NCBI GenBank assembly: GCA_002428365.1
Contig: DIVW01000043.1
Span: forward strand, 73,905-101,115
Direction of reading: 5' to 3'
DNA: 27,211 bases
Source: Propionibacteriaceae bacterium UBA6122
Lineage (GTDB): Bacteria > Actinomycetota > Actinomycetes > Propionibacteriales > Propionibacteriaceae
Shown here in pieces: positions 1 to 7,591 of this stretch. Positions within the stretch are counted from its first letter, which is position 1; every line of letters begins with the position of its first letter. The notes under the pieces were generated by a model. The model worked only from the letters and a program-made list of their open reading frames with translations. It was not told where the DNA came from and did not search any database. The position numbers and the translations under genes were made by a program.

Positions 1-569
1 GCCGCTGGCTGATCCTGTTCTCGCACCCGGCCGACTTCACCCCCGTGTGCACCACCGAGTTCATGACCTTCGCCAGCATGGCCGACGACTTCGCCGCGCT
101 CAACACTGAACTGGTGGGCCTCTCGGTCGACTCGCTGTATGCCCACATCGCCTGGCTCCGCAAGATTCAGGAGCTGGAGTGGAACGGCCTGAAGAACATC
201 GAGGTGAAGTTCCCCCTCATCGAGGACATCCGCATGGAGGTGTCCAGCCTTTACGGCATGATCCAGCCCAACCAGTCCAACACCCAAGCGGTGCGGGCAG
301 TGTTCGTGATCGATCCGGTGGGCACGGTTCGCACCGTCTTGTACTACCCGCTGTCGACCGGCCGGAACTTCGACGAGATCATGCGCATCGTCATTGCCCT
401 GCAGAAGGCGGACGCCGACAGTGTCGCCACTCCCGCCGACTGGCAGCCTGGTGACGACGTGATTGTGCCGCCGCCCGGTTCCTGTGGCACCGCCAAGGAG
501 CGCATGGAAAACCAGACCGACGATCAGTACTGCCTGGATTGGTTCATGTGTTTCCGCAAGGAATCCTGA
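1..569 (+). CDS. 1-Cys peroxiredoxin (AhpC/TSA, Prx6 type), 5'-truncated by window edge
   Basis: The reading frame is open from base 3, so the true start lies upstream of the window. The visible part begins in the thioredoxin-fold core, with HPADFTPVCTTEF carrying the peroxidatic cysteine in the canonical PxxxT/SxxC setting. It continues with the family's conserved GLSVDS-type segment and a C-terminal 1-cysPrx_C-like region. Prx6-type enzymes reduce H2O2 and organic or lipid hydroperoxides in the cytoplasm through a single peroxidatic cysteine, with an external thiol as reductant. The C-terminal tail contains three further cysteines (in GSCGT, QYCLD and MCFRK), which could act as resolving residues, but that is inference. 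A strong hairpin follows the stop. The family call is secure; subfamily and reductant are less so. Confidence 0.9.
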   Translation, partial: RWLILFSHPADFTPVCTTEFMTFASMADDFAALNTELVGLSVDSLYAHIAWLRKIQELEWNGLKNIEVKFPLIEDIRMEVSSLYGMIQPNQSNTQAVRAVFVIDPVGTVRTVLYYPLSTGRNFDEIMRIVIALQKADADSVATPADWQPGDDVIVPPPGSCGTAKERMENQTDDQYCLDWFMCFRKES

Positions 570-596
570 CCTCTCAGCGCCTGGATCGTCCGCTCT

Positions 597-654
597 GCGC
601 CCCTTAGCCCGCTTTGCGCCTGCTGTAGCGGGCGCAAAGCCGCTTAAGGGGCGC
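597..654. terminator. Long hairpin between convergent genes, likely bidirectional terminator
   Basis: Arms 597-620 and 631-654 form 10 bp (GCGCCCCTTA with TAAGGGGCGC), a 4x4 internal loop, and another 10 bp (GCTTTGCGCC with GGCGCAAAGC), around a 10-nt loop at 621-630. It lies 27 bp after the peroxiredoxin stop and 23 bp from the stop of the convergent hydrolase, as expected for a shared terminator. There is no U-tract, which is common in high-GC actinomycetes. The near symmetry would also fit a small dispersed palindromic repeat. Confidence 0.65.
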
Positions 655-677
655 AAGGTGCACCGGGACGACCGGCC

Positions 678-1964
678 CTACAGCCAGCGGCGCTGCTTCA
701 ACAGGCCTAGCAGGTGATCGATCACCGCTACGTCGGTACGCAGACCGTTGTGTTCGTATTCGTTGGTGACCCAGGCTCGACAATCGGGTAGCAGCGCGGC
801 GGTCTCCATTGAAAACTCGTGCGGGACGAAAGCATCGGCGTAGTAGACCGCTGCGGCCACTGGCACTTCGGCGGCTGCCAGGCGCTCGGGGAAGTAGAGC
901 TGATTCCAATCCTGCTCAGCGATCAGGTCGGCCACCTCGGCGAAGGCGCGCAATTCAGCGTCCTCGGCGAACACTGAGCGGTGCAGGTGCTCCCCGCCCA
1001 GCAGCGTGACGTCTTCGCGCACGCGGGCTGGCATCGTCCGCTCAGCCGACCAGCGGGTGGCCACGCCGTCGGCATAGCTCGATTCATGCAGCACCGCATA
1101 CAGCGGATTGCGGCCCGCGAACGGCATGGTCTCGGCCAGGTCGTGGGCGAAGGCGGACGACTCGTGCGGCAGCCCCAACAGGTAATGCAGCTCCTCGGCG
1201 CCGCCATTCATGCCCAGCCGCTGCCCGATGGTGCGGAACCGTTCGGCCGACACCGCATCGCCGTTGGGCAAGGTGATCTCGCCACGCTCGCAACGCGTGC
1301 TCAGCTCGCGCACCCGCTCCCGGTCACCGGGGAAGCGGCGGTAGTACGCCTCCGACTTGGCAATCATGATCTGCCAGGTAGCGGCGTAGATGTCATCAAT
1401 CGGACGGCCAACCGCGCTCAATCCGCCGGTGATGATCGCCGCGGCCAGCGACTCCGGATGGACGCTCAGGTAGTGCAGGCTGGTGAAGCCGCCAAATGAC
1501 TGACCCAGCAGCGTCCAGGTGTCAGCGCCCAACGCCTGGCGCACCAACTCGGCGTCGTTGACGATCTCATCGGCTCGCAAATGAGTCAGATACTCGGCCT
1601 GCTCGGCGGTGCTGCGTCCGGCTAGTGCCCCGGTGATCTGGGCCTGGGGACGTCCATCAGCGGCGACGACGCGCACGCCCACCGGGGTCGAGCGTCCGGT
1701 GCCGCGCTGGTCGAGCATCACCACCTGGTATTCGCTGAGCACCCGACTCATCCACGACGGATTATCGGCGGTTGGCCGCGGCGCCTCATATCCCGGGCCA
1801 CCCTGAAGGAAGACCAGATACGGCTTGTCACTGCCACCCTCTGCGGTGACCACCCTCGCGAAGACTTCAATGGTGCCAGCGGCCGGATTAGCGTGATCCA
1901 GCGGGGCGTCCAAGGTGAGGCTGGTGATGGTCAGATCGGGCAGCTTTTCGGTGGTCGTGCGCAT
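678..1964 (-). CDS. Proline iminopeptidase-like alpha/beta hydrolase (peptidase family S33)
   Basis: This 428-residue protein has the S33 prolyl aminopeptidase landmarks: LQGGPG at about 53-58 (oxyanion-hole region, usually HGGPG), DQRGTGRS at 85-92, and the nucleophile elbow GQSFGG with Ser156. A C-terminal EYEHNGLRTD segment supplies the likely catalytic His. Such enzymes release N-terminal proline or other residues from small peptides in the cytoplasm, and no signal peptide is seen. The length matches the larger PIP type that has a helical cap between the Ser and the C-terminal half. The ATG at 1962-1964 is the only Met near the conserved N-terminus, and its ribosome binding site is weak. 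Gene context does not identify the substrate. Confidence 0.85.
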   Translation of the reverse strand: MRTTTEKLPDLTITSLTLDAPLDHANPAAGTIEVFARVVTAEGGSDKPYLVFLQGGPGYEAPRPTADNPSWMSRVLSEYQVVMLDQRGTGRSTPVGVRVVAADGRPQAQITGALAGRSTAEQAEYLTHLRADEIVNDAELVRQALGADTWTLLGQSFGGFTSLHYLSVHPESLAAAIITGGLSAVGRPIDDIYAATWQIMIAKSEAYYRRFPGDRERVRELSTRCERGEITLPNGDAVSAERFRTIGQRLGMNGGAEELHYLLGLPHESSAFAHDLAETMPFAGRNPLYAVLHESSYADGVATRWSAERTMPARVREDVTLLGGEHLHRSVFAEDAELRAFAEVADLIAEQDWNQLYFPERLAAAEVPVAAAVYYADAFVPHEFSMETAALLPDCRAWVTNEYEHNGLRTDVAVIDHLLGLLKQRRWL

Positions 1965-2005
1965 GAGTCTCAGGCTAAGCCACCGCCTCGCCTAGCGCCT
2001 GGACT

Positions 2006-2044
2006 GGGGACGGTTCCGGTGAGCCGTCCAGAGGAACCGTCCCC
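2006..2044. repeat. Inverted repeat with 12-bp arms (GGGGACGGTTCC / GGAACCGTCCCC)
   Basis: GGGGACGGTTCC at 2006-2017 and its exact reverse complement at 2033-2044 flank a 15-base loop, forming a REP-like hairpin. The same 12-mer recurs at 2082-2093 and, inverted, at 2128-2139, so the region between the hydrolase and the HEAT-like gene holds four copies of one core. No transposase gene is present nearby. Confidence 0.8.
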
Positions 2045-2047
2045 GGT

Positions 2048-2175
2048 GAGCCGTCCCCCGGCGAAGACAGCTGCGCTAAATGGGGACGGTTCCAATATGA
2101 GCAGTCCCCACAGGAACTGCGCTAAATGGAACCGTCCCCAATATGAGCAGCTCGGAGGAGCCGTCCCCCGGCGAA
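2048..2175. repeat. Direct 18-bp repeat bracketing the REP-like patch
   Basis: GAGCCGTCCCCCGGCGAA occurs at 2048-2065 and again, identically, at 2158-2175. The two copies bracket the 34-bp repeat pair at 2071-2150. The motif also resembles the GGAACCGTCCCC arm, so the whole patch may have grown by local duplication. Confidence 0.75.
2071..2150. repeat. Pair of 34-bp repeats with direct flanks and an inverted 12-bp core
   Basis: Copy 1 (2071-2104) and copy 2 (2117-2150) share identical flanks in the same orientation: CTGCGCTAAAT on the left and AATATGAGCAG on the right. The 12-bp core between them is GGGGACGGTTCC in copy 1 and its reverse complement GGAACCGTCCCC in copy 2. A 12-bp spacer separates the copies. 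The two flanks are themselves imperfect inverted repeats of each other (CTGC...GCAG ends), so each unit can fold. Confidence 0.85.
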
Positions 2176-2256
2176 TCTGGGTCCGGCAGGCGCGGACAGC
2201 ATTGTCAGCAGCGGGTCGCCGTAGCTCAAACGCACTGACGCCCATAGGCTGCCCGC

Positions 2257-5200
2257 ATGGCTGTCCCCACCCTCAGGGCACTACTCGCCGAACTGGACAA
2301 GACCAACCACGCTGGACGCACCCGCCGCATTGCCCTTTTGGCCCGCGATCACCGCGATGATCCAAGGCTGGCCAAGCTGCTGGACGGGCTGACCACCACC
2401 AGCAGTTACCACGCGCAGCTGGCGTTGCTGGCCGCCAAGGTGAACCGCGACTCCGACCGGCTGACTGCGCTGACTGAGCACCCCAGCCATGCCGTCCGGG
2501 CCAGCGCCATGCTCGCCCTACCGTTGGACGACCTGAGCGGGGAGGAGTTCGCCCAGCGCTATCTGGACGCCCCATTGGCCACCCGGCGGTTGTTGGTGCG
2601 CAAGGCCAACCAAGCCCGTCGCCGCGACCTGATCTCCGCACTGCTCAGCACGCCACTTTCAGATGTCGACAAAGCTACTTTGCTGGCTCACGCTGAATCG
2701 GCCACGGCCGAGAGTTATCTCAGCGACCTCGGCGATCTGATTCCCAACCTGGCAGCGTTCGCCAGAAACCACCCCGCCGCACTGCTGAACGAACTCGCCA
2801 GCCGCCTCGACGCCCCGCCGCCAGTGCGGGAAGAGACCTGGGCCTGGATCACCCCTGCCCTCAATGAGTTAGCCGCCGCCGAACCCGACCGTCTGCTCGG
2901 CCTACTGCACGGCTTCCCGCCGGCCCTTGGCTTACCGAACGGCTCCTACCGCTTCCTCGCCCCGCTTGCCAAGGCTGACCCGTCCGGGGTGGCCCGGCTG
3001 CTGGCCCACTCGTCCCGGACGCCTACTGCAGCCACGCGTTGGGGGCAATCCAGCCGTCCCCGCCTCGTCAAAGCGCTGCGACGGCACCTGCGAAAACTCC
3101 CCGTCGAGGAGCGCGATCTGCTGGCCAGGCACTACCACCACAACGAGGCCCACCTGGCGGCCCTCCTCGACGCCCTGCCGCCAGCTGATCGCGCAGCAGC
3201 TTTCACGGCGGCATTCACCGGCATGAGCACCGAAAACCGGGTCTGGAGTGATGAACTCCTCAACGTGCTACCCCGCGCAACCCGGGAAGCCGAAGCCCGC
3301 CGAATCGCGGCCCTGCCGGAGAATCGGGCGCTCGCTTCGCGGGTGGCCTGGGCTGGGTTCCTGGCCCCGGACGAGGCCGAGCCGGTGCTCAAACCGCAGT
3401 TGCGCGCCAGCGAGGCCGACGAGCGCGCTGACGCCTGGACGTCCCTGCTGAACTCGGCTGGCCGCAGCCGCGACCCCGAAGTCCTCGCTGCTTCGCTGAC
3501 CCAGCTCGACCGCTTGGCCAACGAGCAGGATCCGGTGCGCTGTGCCGCCGCGATGGCCTTGGCCGACATTAGCCCGAGGCTGCTGGCCGCCGCCCCAATC
3601 GAGCCTCTGCAGGCCTTCGCCAGCGCCGTCGTCCAAGCCCGCGACACATCCTCGACGACCCTGCACGCCCTGCAGAACCTCGCCTGGAAACTGATCGAGC
3701 AAGCCGCCGGCGCTGGCACTGATCTCAACTCCCCGCTAATCCTGCTGGAAACCCTCACCGGCCCCGACGGCGTCACCAGCGTGCCGTGGCGCCTGCACCT
3801 GCCGACCGCCGCCATCCCCGCCGTCGTGGCTGCGCTGCTCCCCCGCATGCAGGCCCAGGCCAGACGCCGCGACTTCCGGTTACCGCTGGCACTGTGGCAA
3901 TCGCTGGGACGGCAGGCGTGGCCGGTCCCCCAACTCAATGCCCTGATGGCGGCCGCGCTGGCCACCCCGTCCGACCATTGGCAGCGCGCCGCCGCCCAGG
4001 CCTGGCTGCAGCCACCGCAGTACCGCGGCGATCGAGTCGCCGCGCTACTCAGGATCGACGAGACCTTTGCCACGCTGCCTGAGGTGCAGCAGGTGCTGTG
4101 CCGAAACCGCCAAGACCTGGTGGAGGTGTGCTTCCGTCCCGCGCCGCTGAAGGGTCGGTTCTGGAAGAAGTACCGCTTCGTTCCGGCACTGGCCGGGCCC
4201 TTCCATGGCTGGCTGCCCCGCCAGATCGAGGCCTATGCCGACGCCCTGGAGGGCCTGATCAGCACGGCCAACACCCCCGGCTACACCCGCCGCCAAGCGG
4301 TGACCACGATCGGCCACCTACCCGGCATCGGTGCTGCTCGACTGGCTCCCTATTTGGCCAGCGAAGACGCGGTTGAGCAAGAGGCCGCCCTCGCTGCACT
4401 GGCCTGGAGCGATGATCCCGGCAGCATGTTGGAAACCCTGCTGGCCTATCGAGGCGACGATCGGGCCCGGGTAGCCCTCTATACCGCCGGACGGTGCGCG
4501 CTGCATCGCCAACCGACGCAGGCCGCCCGGCTACTTGATGAGGTGCTGGCCGATCCTTCGGCAAAGGTGACCGCCCGCAAGGAGGCCGTCCGACTGATCG
4601 GGCAACTGCGGGTGCCGGGCTCGCTCGACGTCCTGGCAACCCTCGGCGCCAATACCCGAGTGCACCTGGACGTCCGGATTGCCGCCACTCGCACCTTGCG
4701 ACATTTCCTCGACGATGACGGGGCCTGGATGGTGTTGGAGAACCTCGCTGTGGCCGGGCGGGACGCCACCATGTCGTTGATCAGGACCCTGCCCAGCCAG
4801 CTCGCCGTACGCCATCGGGCCCGGTTCGCCCAACTGCTGGCCCTGACGGCTTCCGGTGGCGATCCGGAAGCGATCGAGGCCCTCGGCGCCTGGGCGCGCT
4901 GGGCACCTCGCCTGGCCGAGCAGGTGGCGCGCCTGGCCAACAGCCGCGACCTGGTCACAGCCGAAGCTGCCACCCGCGCCGTGCGAATCGCTGCCTCCGC
5001 AGCCACCGACTGGACGCCGTTCCTGCAGGCCGTTGAAGCCCTCGCCAGGGCCAGCGCCGCCCTGGGCGAACCGAGCGCGGAGGCGAGCGCCGACCAGCCG
5101 TCGCGCCAACGCCTTGGCCGCCTGGTGCGGGCCCTGCGTCCACGCCTGGTAACCGAGGCCGCCTGGCACCGGGAACGCCTCACTCAACTGGCCGCGACTC

Positions 5201-5580
5201 TCGATGCCTACCCCGAACTTGTCCGACTCTCCTGGCAGGTACGCCTGACCGCAATCGACTGGACCGCACCCACTGGCGTCCTGCTCGGGTTGGCCAGCAG
5301 CCTCGACCCACTGCGCACTGGCGAGGTGCGAGGTTTGGTGCACCGCAAGCTGGTTATTGCCACCAGCCAAGGAATCGAACCTGAGCTGGACGAGGCCGTG
5401 GCGGCGCTGATCGGCCGCGGCGATGCACCCTCCGGCGGCCTGGCGCTAGCGCTGGTCGAGCAGGCCGGTGAACAGGCTGGCTGGTCCGAGCCGTGGCGTC
5501 GCCAGCTTCGCACCCTGCGAGCCCATCCGGTGCCCGCAGTCGCCGCCTGGGCTCGGGAGACCTACACCGTCGAGTGCTAA
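2257..5580 (+). CDS. Large HEAT-like alpha-helical repeat protein, function unknown
   Basis: This 1107-residue protein is almost entirely Ala/Leu/Arg-rich amphipathic helices of about 30-40 residues, as in HEAT or armadillo solenoids. Clear repeat-like stretches include HPSHAVRASAMLAL near residue 75, the VEQEAALAALAW region near 710, and KEAVRLIGQL near 780. No catalytic motif, signal peptide or membrane segment is seen, so it is probably a cytoplasmic protein-interaction scaffold. The ATG at 2257 has no strong Shine-Dalgarno. Upstream is the REP-like patch and downstream a dispersed-repeat fragment, so it appears to be a single transcription unit. Codon use looks like its neighbours. No specific function can be assigned from the sequence. 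Confidence 0.8.
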   Translation: MAVPTLRALLAELDKTNHAGRTRRIALLARDHRDDPRLAKLLDGLTTTSSYHAQLALLAAKVNRDSDRLTALTEHPSHAVRASAMLALPLDDLSGEEFAQRYLDAPLATRRLLVRKANQARRRDLISALLSTPLSDVDKATLLAHAESATAESYLSDLGDLIPNLAAFARNHPAALLNELASRLDAPPPVREETWAWITPALNELAAAEPDRLLGLLHGFPPALGLPNGSYRFLAPLAKADPSGVARLLAHSSRTPTAATRWGQSSRPRLVKALRRHLRKLPVEERDLLARHYHHNEAHLAALLDALPPADRAAAFTAAFTGMSTENRVWSDELLNVLPRATREAEARRIAALPENRALASRVAWAGFLAPDEAEPVLKPQLRASEADERADAWTSLLNSAGRSRDPEVLAASLTQLDRLANEQDPVRCAAAMALADISPRLLAAAPIEPLQAFASAVVQARDTSSTTLHALQNLAWKLIEQAAGAGTDLNSPLILLETLTGPDGVTSVPWRLHLPTAAIPAVVAALLPRMQAQARRRDFRLPLALWQSLGRQAWPVPQLNALMAAALATPSDHWQRAAAQAWLQPPQYRGDRVAALLRIDETFATLPEVQQVLCRNRQDLVEVCFRPAPLKGRFWKKYRFVPALAGPFHGWLPRQIEAYADALEGLISTANTPGYTRRQAVTTIGHLPGIGAARLAPYLASEDAVEQEAALAALAWSDDPGSMLETLLAYRGDDRARVALYTAGRCALHRQPTQAARLLDEVLADPSAKVTARKEAVRLIGQLRVPGSLDVLATLGANTRVHLDVRIAATRTLRHFLDDDGAWMVLENLAVAGRDATMSLIRTLPSQLAVRHRARFAQLLALTASGGDPEAIEALGAWARWAPRLAEQVARLANSRDLVTAEAATRAVRIAASAATDWTPFLQAVEALARASAALGEPSAEASADQPSRQRLGRLVRALRPRLVTEAAWHRERLTQLAATLDAYPELVRLSWQVRLTAIDWTAPTGVLLGLASSLDPLRTGEVRGLVHRKLVIATSQGIEPELDEAVAALIGRGDAPSGGLALALVEQAGEQAGWSEPWRRQLRTLRAHPVPAVAAWARETYTVEC

Positions 5581-5585
5581 CACTG

Positions 5586-5610
5586 GCTTCGACAGGCTCA
5601 ACCAACTTGG
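5586..5610 (-). repeat. Fragment of the dispersed GTCGAAG/CTTCGAC repeat
   Basis: The segment from GCTTCGACAGGCTCA to AACTTGG matches, with a few differences, the reverse complement of 12483-12507. It is half of the dispersed intergenic element seen whole at 12491-12522 and 15446-15487. It lies 5 bp after the HEAT-like gene. Confidence 0.6.
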
Positions 5611-5674
5611 CGGCGATTCGCTAGACCACCAGCCCACGAAGGCCGGATGTGCCACTCCGTGGACAGCCATTACC

Positions 5675-5701
5675 TACGCTGGCGTAAGTTACGTTACCGT
5701 A
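5675..5701. promoter_or_regulatory. Tandem TACG-N4-CGTA inverted repeats, putative TetR-type operator
   Basis: Two 12-bp inverted repeats, TACGCTGGCGTA (5675-5686) and TACGTTACCGTA (5690-5701), are spaced 15 bp apart and end 34 bp before the GTG of the nitronate monooxygenase-like gene. The second shares the 10-mer CGTTACCGTA with the centre of the TetR operator at 13806-13838. Related TACG/CGTA palindromes are, from general knowledge, seen at promoters of lipid-metabolism genes in actinomycetes. Which regulator binds here is inference. Confidence 0.5.
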
Positions 5702-5735
5702 GGGATATCTTCCCAAACACCTGAGGAGCACCCTG

Positions 5736-7178
5736 GTGGCAACAACGGCACCCCCTGTAGTAATCCAGGGCGGCATGGGGATCGCGGTATCCGGCTGGCA
5801 GTTGGCGCGCCAGGTGGCACTAGCTGGCCAAATGGGAGTGCTCTCCGGCACCGCCCTGGACGGAGTGCTCGCCCGCGTCCTTCAGGACGGCGACCCAGGC
5901 GGTCATCGCCGCCGGGCCCTGGCTGCCTTTCCGTCCCAAGAGATCGCGCAGCGCATTCTCAACACCTACTTCATCGAGGGCGGACGCCGCGAGGGCCAGG
6001 CCTATCGCCCGCACCCCACCCTGACCATTTCACCTAGCCGCGCCGCTATCGAGCTGAGCCTGGCCGGCAACTTCGCCGAGGTGTGGCTAGCCAAGGAAGG
6101 CCACCAGGGCGTGGTCGGCATCAACTTCTTGGAGAAGATCCAGACCGCCACTCTTTCGGCAGGCCTCGGCGCCATGCTGGCCGATGTCGACTACGTGATT
6201 ATGGGCGCCGGGGTGCCCCGCGAGATCCCGCGGATGCTCACTGAGTTCGCCGCTGGCCGCACCGGACATCTCAGCATCTCCGTGATCGGTGCCACCAGCG
6301 AGCACCGCGCCAGCCTCGATCCCCACACCTACCTGGGTGCCGATCTGCCTGAGCTGCGCCGTCCACAATTCCTGGCGATCGTCTCGGCGCACATCCTGGC
6401 CGCCTACCTGAACAAGGACCCCGAAATCCGTCCCGACGGATTCATCGTTGAGGGTCCGACCGCTGGCGGCCACAGTGCACCGCCGCGCGGCAAGATGGTG
6501 CTCGATGAGGCTGGCGAACCGATCTACGGGCCCAAAGACGACGCCGATTTGGCCAAGATGGTGCCCCTGGGCGTGCCGTTCTGGCTCGCTGGCGCCTATG
6601 GCACTCCAGAGCGAGTTGCCGAGGCGACCGCGGCCGGAGCCGCCGGGGTGCAGGTTGGCACCCTCTTTGCCCTCGCCACCGAATCAGGCCTAGTGCCCGA
6701 GCTGCGCGATCAGCTGCGAAGCCAACTAGCTGAAGGCACCCTGGTGGTGCGCAACGATCCCCGAGCTTCACCGACCGGCTTCCCCTTCAAGGTGGCCGAG
6801 CTGCCCGGAACCCTGGCCAAAGCCGAGGTGTACGCCGCCCGCGAGCGCATCTGCGATCTCGGCTATCTGCGCGTCCCAGCCGAACGTGCCGACGGGTCGT
6901 TGGTCTACCGCTGCGCTTCCGAACCGGCCCACATGTATCTGAAAAAGGGCGGCGCCGAAGAAGACATCGCCGGTCGGGTGTGCCTGTGCAACTGCCTGAT
7001 GGCCAATGTTGGGCTCGGCCAACTGCGGCCCAACGGACGCACTGAGGATCCGGCAGTCACCCTCGGCCAGGATCTCGATGGCGCCCGGCGCCTGATGGCC
7101 GAACTCCCCGAGGGCTGGACGGCTCGCGAGGCGGTCGACTGGTTGCTCGGTAGCTCGGTGGACGCGGCGCGAGGCTGA
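5736..7178 (+). CDS. Nitronate monooxygenase / PfaD-like FMN flavoprotein
   Basis: The 480-residue TIM-barrel flavoenzyme opens with PPVVIQGGMGIAVSG, the usual FMN-phosphate-side start of the 2-nitropropane dioxygenase family. It carries GPTAGGHSAP with His246 at the position of the catalytic base in nitronate monooxygenases, and a late AGAAGVQVGTLFAL FMN-binding strand. It is longer than classic enzymes (about 320-380), resembling the PfaD-like enoyl-reductase/NMO subgroup. Near the C-terminus is CLCNC (Cys416, 418, 420), which could bind metal. The GTG start is fixed by GAGGAG at 5723-5728, 7 bases upstream. The real substrate (nitronates, or an enoyl/acyl intermediate) cannot be read from sequence. 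The lipid-type operator upstream slightly favours an acyl role. Confidence 0.85.
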   Translation: MATTAPPVVIQGGMGIAVSGWQLARQVALAGQMGVLSGTALDGVLARVLQDGDPGGHRRRALAAFPSQEIAQRILNTYFIEGGRREGQAYRPHPTLTISPSRAAIELSLAGNFAEVWLAKEGHQGVVGINFLEKIQTATLSAGLGAMLADVDYVIMGAGVPREIPRMLTEFAAGRTGHLSISVIGATSEHRASLDPHTYLGADLPELRRPQFLAIVSAHILAAYLNKDPEIRPDGFIVEGPTAGGHSAPPRGKMVLDEAGEPIYGPKDDADLAKMVPLGVPFWLAGAYGTPERVAEATAAGAAGVQVGTLFALATESGLVPELRDQLRSQLAEGTLVVRNDPRASPTGFPFKVAELPGTLAKAEVYAARERICDLGYLRVPAERADGSLVYRCASEPAHMYLKKGGAEEDIAGRVCLCNCLMANVGLGQLRPNGRTEDPAVTLGQDLDGARRLMAELPEGWTAREAVDWLLGSSVDAARG

Positions 7179-7186
7179 GAGCTAGC

Positions 7187-7537
7187 TCAGGCCTCGGCGG
7201 CTTTGGCCTTCAGTCGGGCCTTCTCGGCCACCACCTCGCGGTAGACGTCGCGCTCGTGCTGCAACCAGTACGGCGGATTCGCCATCAACTCGCCCACCTG
7301 ATCGGCAGTTAGCCCCTCGGTGATGCCCCCACGCGCCAGCCCTGAGCGAGAAACCCCCAGCTTCTGGGCGATCACTTCCTTCGGGAATGGCCCGTTACGC
7401 CGCAACTCGGCCAGCCATTCGGGCGGGTCCGCGCGCAGCGCGTCCAGCTCGTCCCGGGTGATCGGCGAGTTCTGGAACTCAATCGGGGCGGCCGGCAGAT
7501 AGATGCCGAGCTTGGTGGCCGCGGTGGACGGCTTCAT
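7187..7537 (-). CDS. DUF5997 family protein
   Basis: This 116-residue cytoplasmic protein begins MKPSTAATKLGIYLPA and carries the segment KEVIAQKLGVSRSGLARGG followed by an ADQVGELMANPPYW block, the pattern I associate with actinobacterial DUF5997. The middle segment resembles a helix-turn-helix (IAQKLGVSRSGL), so it may bind DNA, but this is inference. The frame stays open further upstream to 8209, but that part is antisense to the next gene; the family start is the ATG at 7535-7537, with GTG at 7547-7549 as an alternative. It is divergent from the LysR-like gene with a 54-bp gap, a pairing I recall from other actinomycetes. Its function is unknown. Confidence 0.75.
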   Translation of the reverse strand: MKPSTAATKLGIYLPAAPIEFQNSPITRDELDALRADPPEWLAELRRNGPFPKEVIAQKLGVSRSGLARGGITEGLTADQVGELMANPPYWLQHERDVYREVVAEKARLKAKAAEA

Positions 7538-7591
7538 CAGTTGGCTCACGCCGGGCAGCCTATCTCTCGGCCCACCCGCTAGCCTGCACAG

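Noticed and set aside
3132..4073. Long minus-strand open frame inside the HEAT-like gene
   Set aside because: Antisense shadow of a GC-rich coding region with no recognisable domain; similar long shadows occur throughout.
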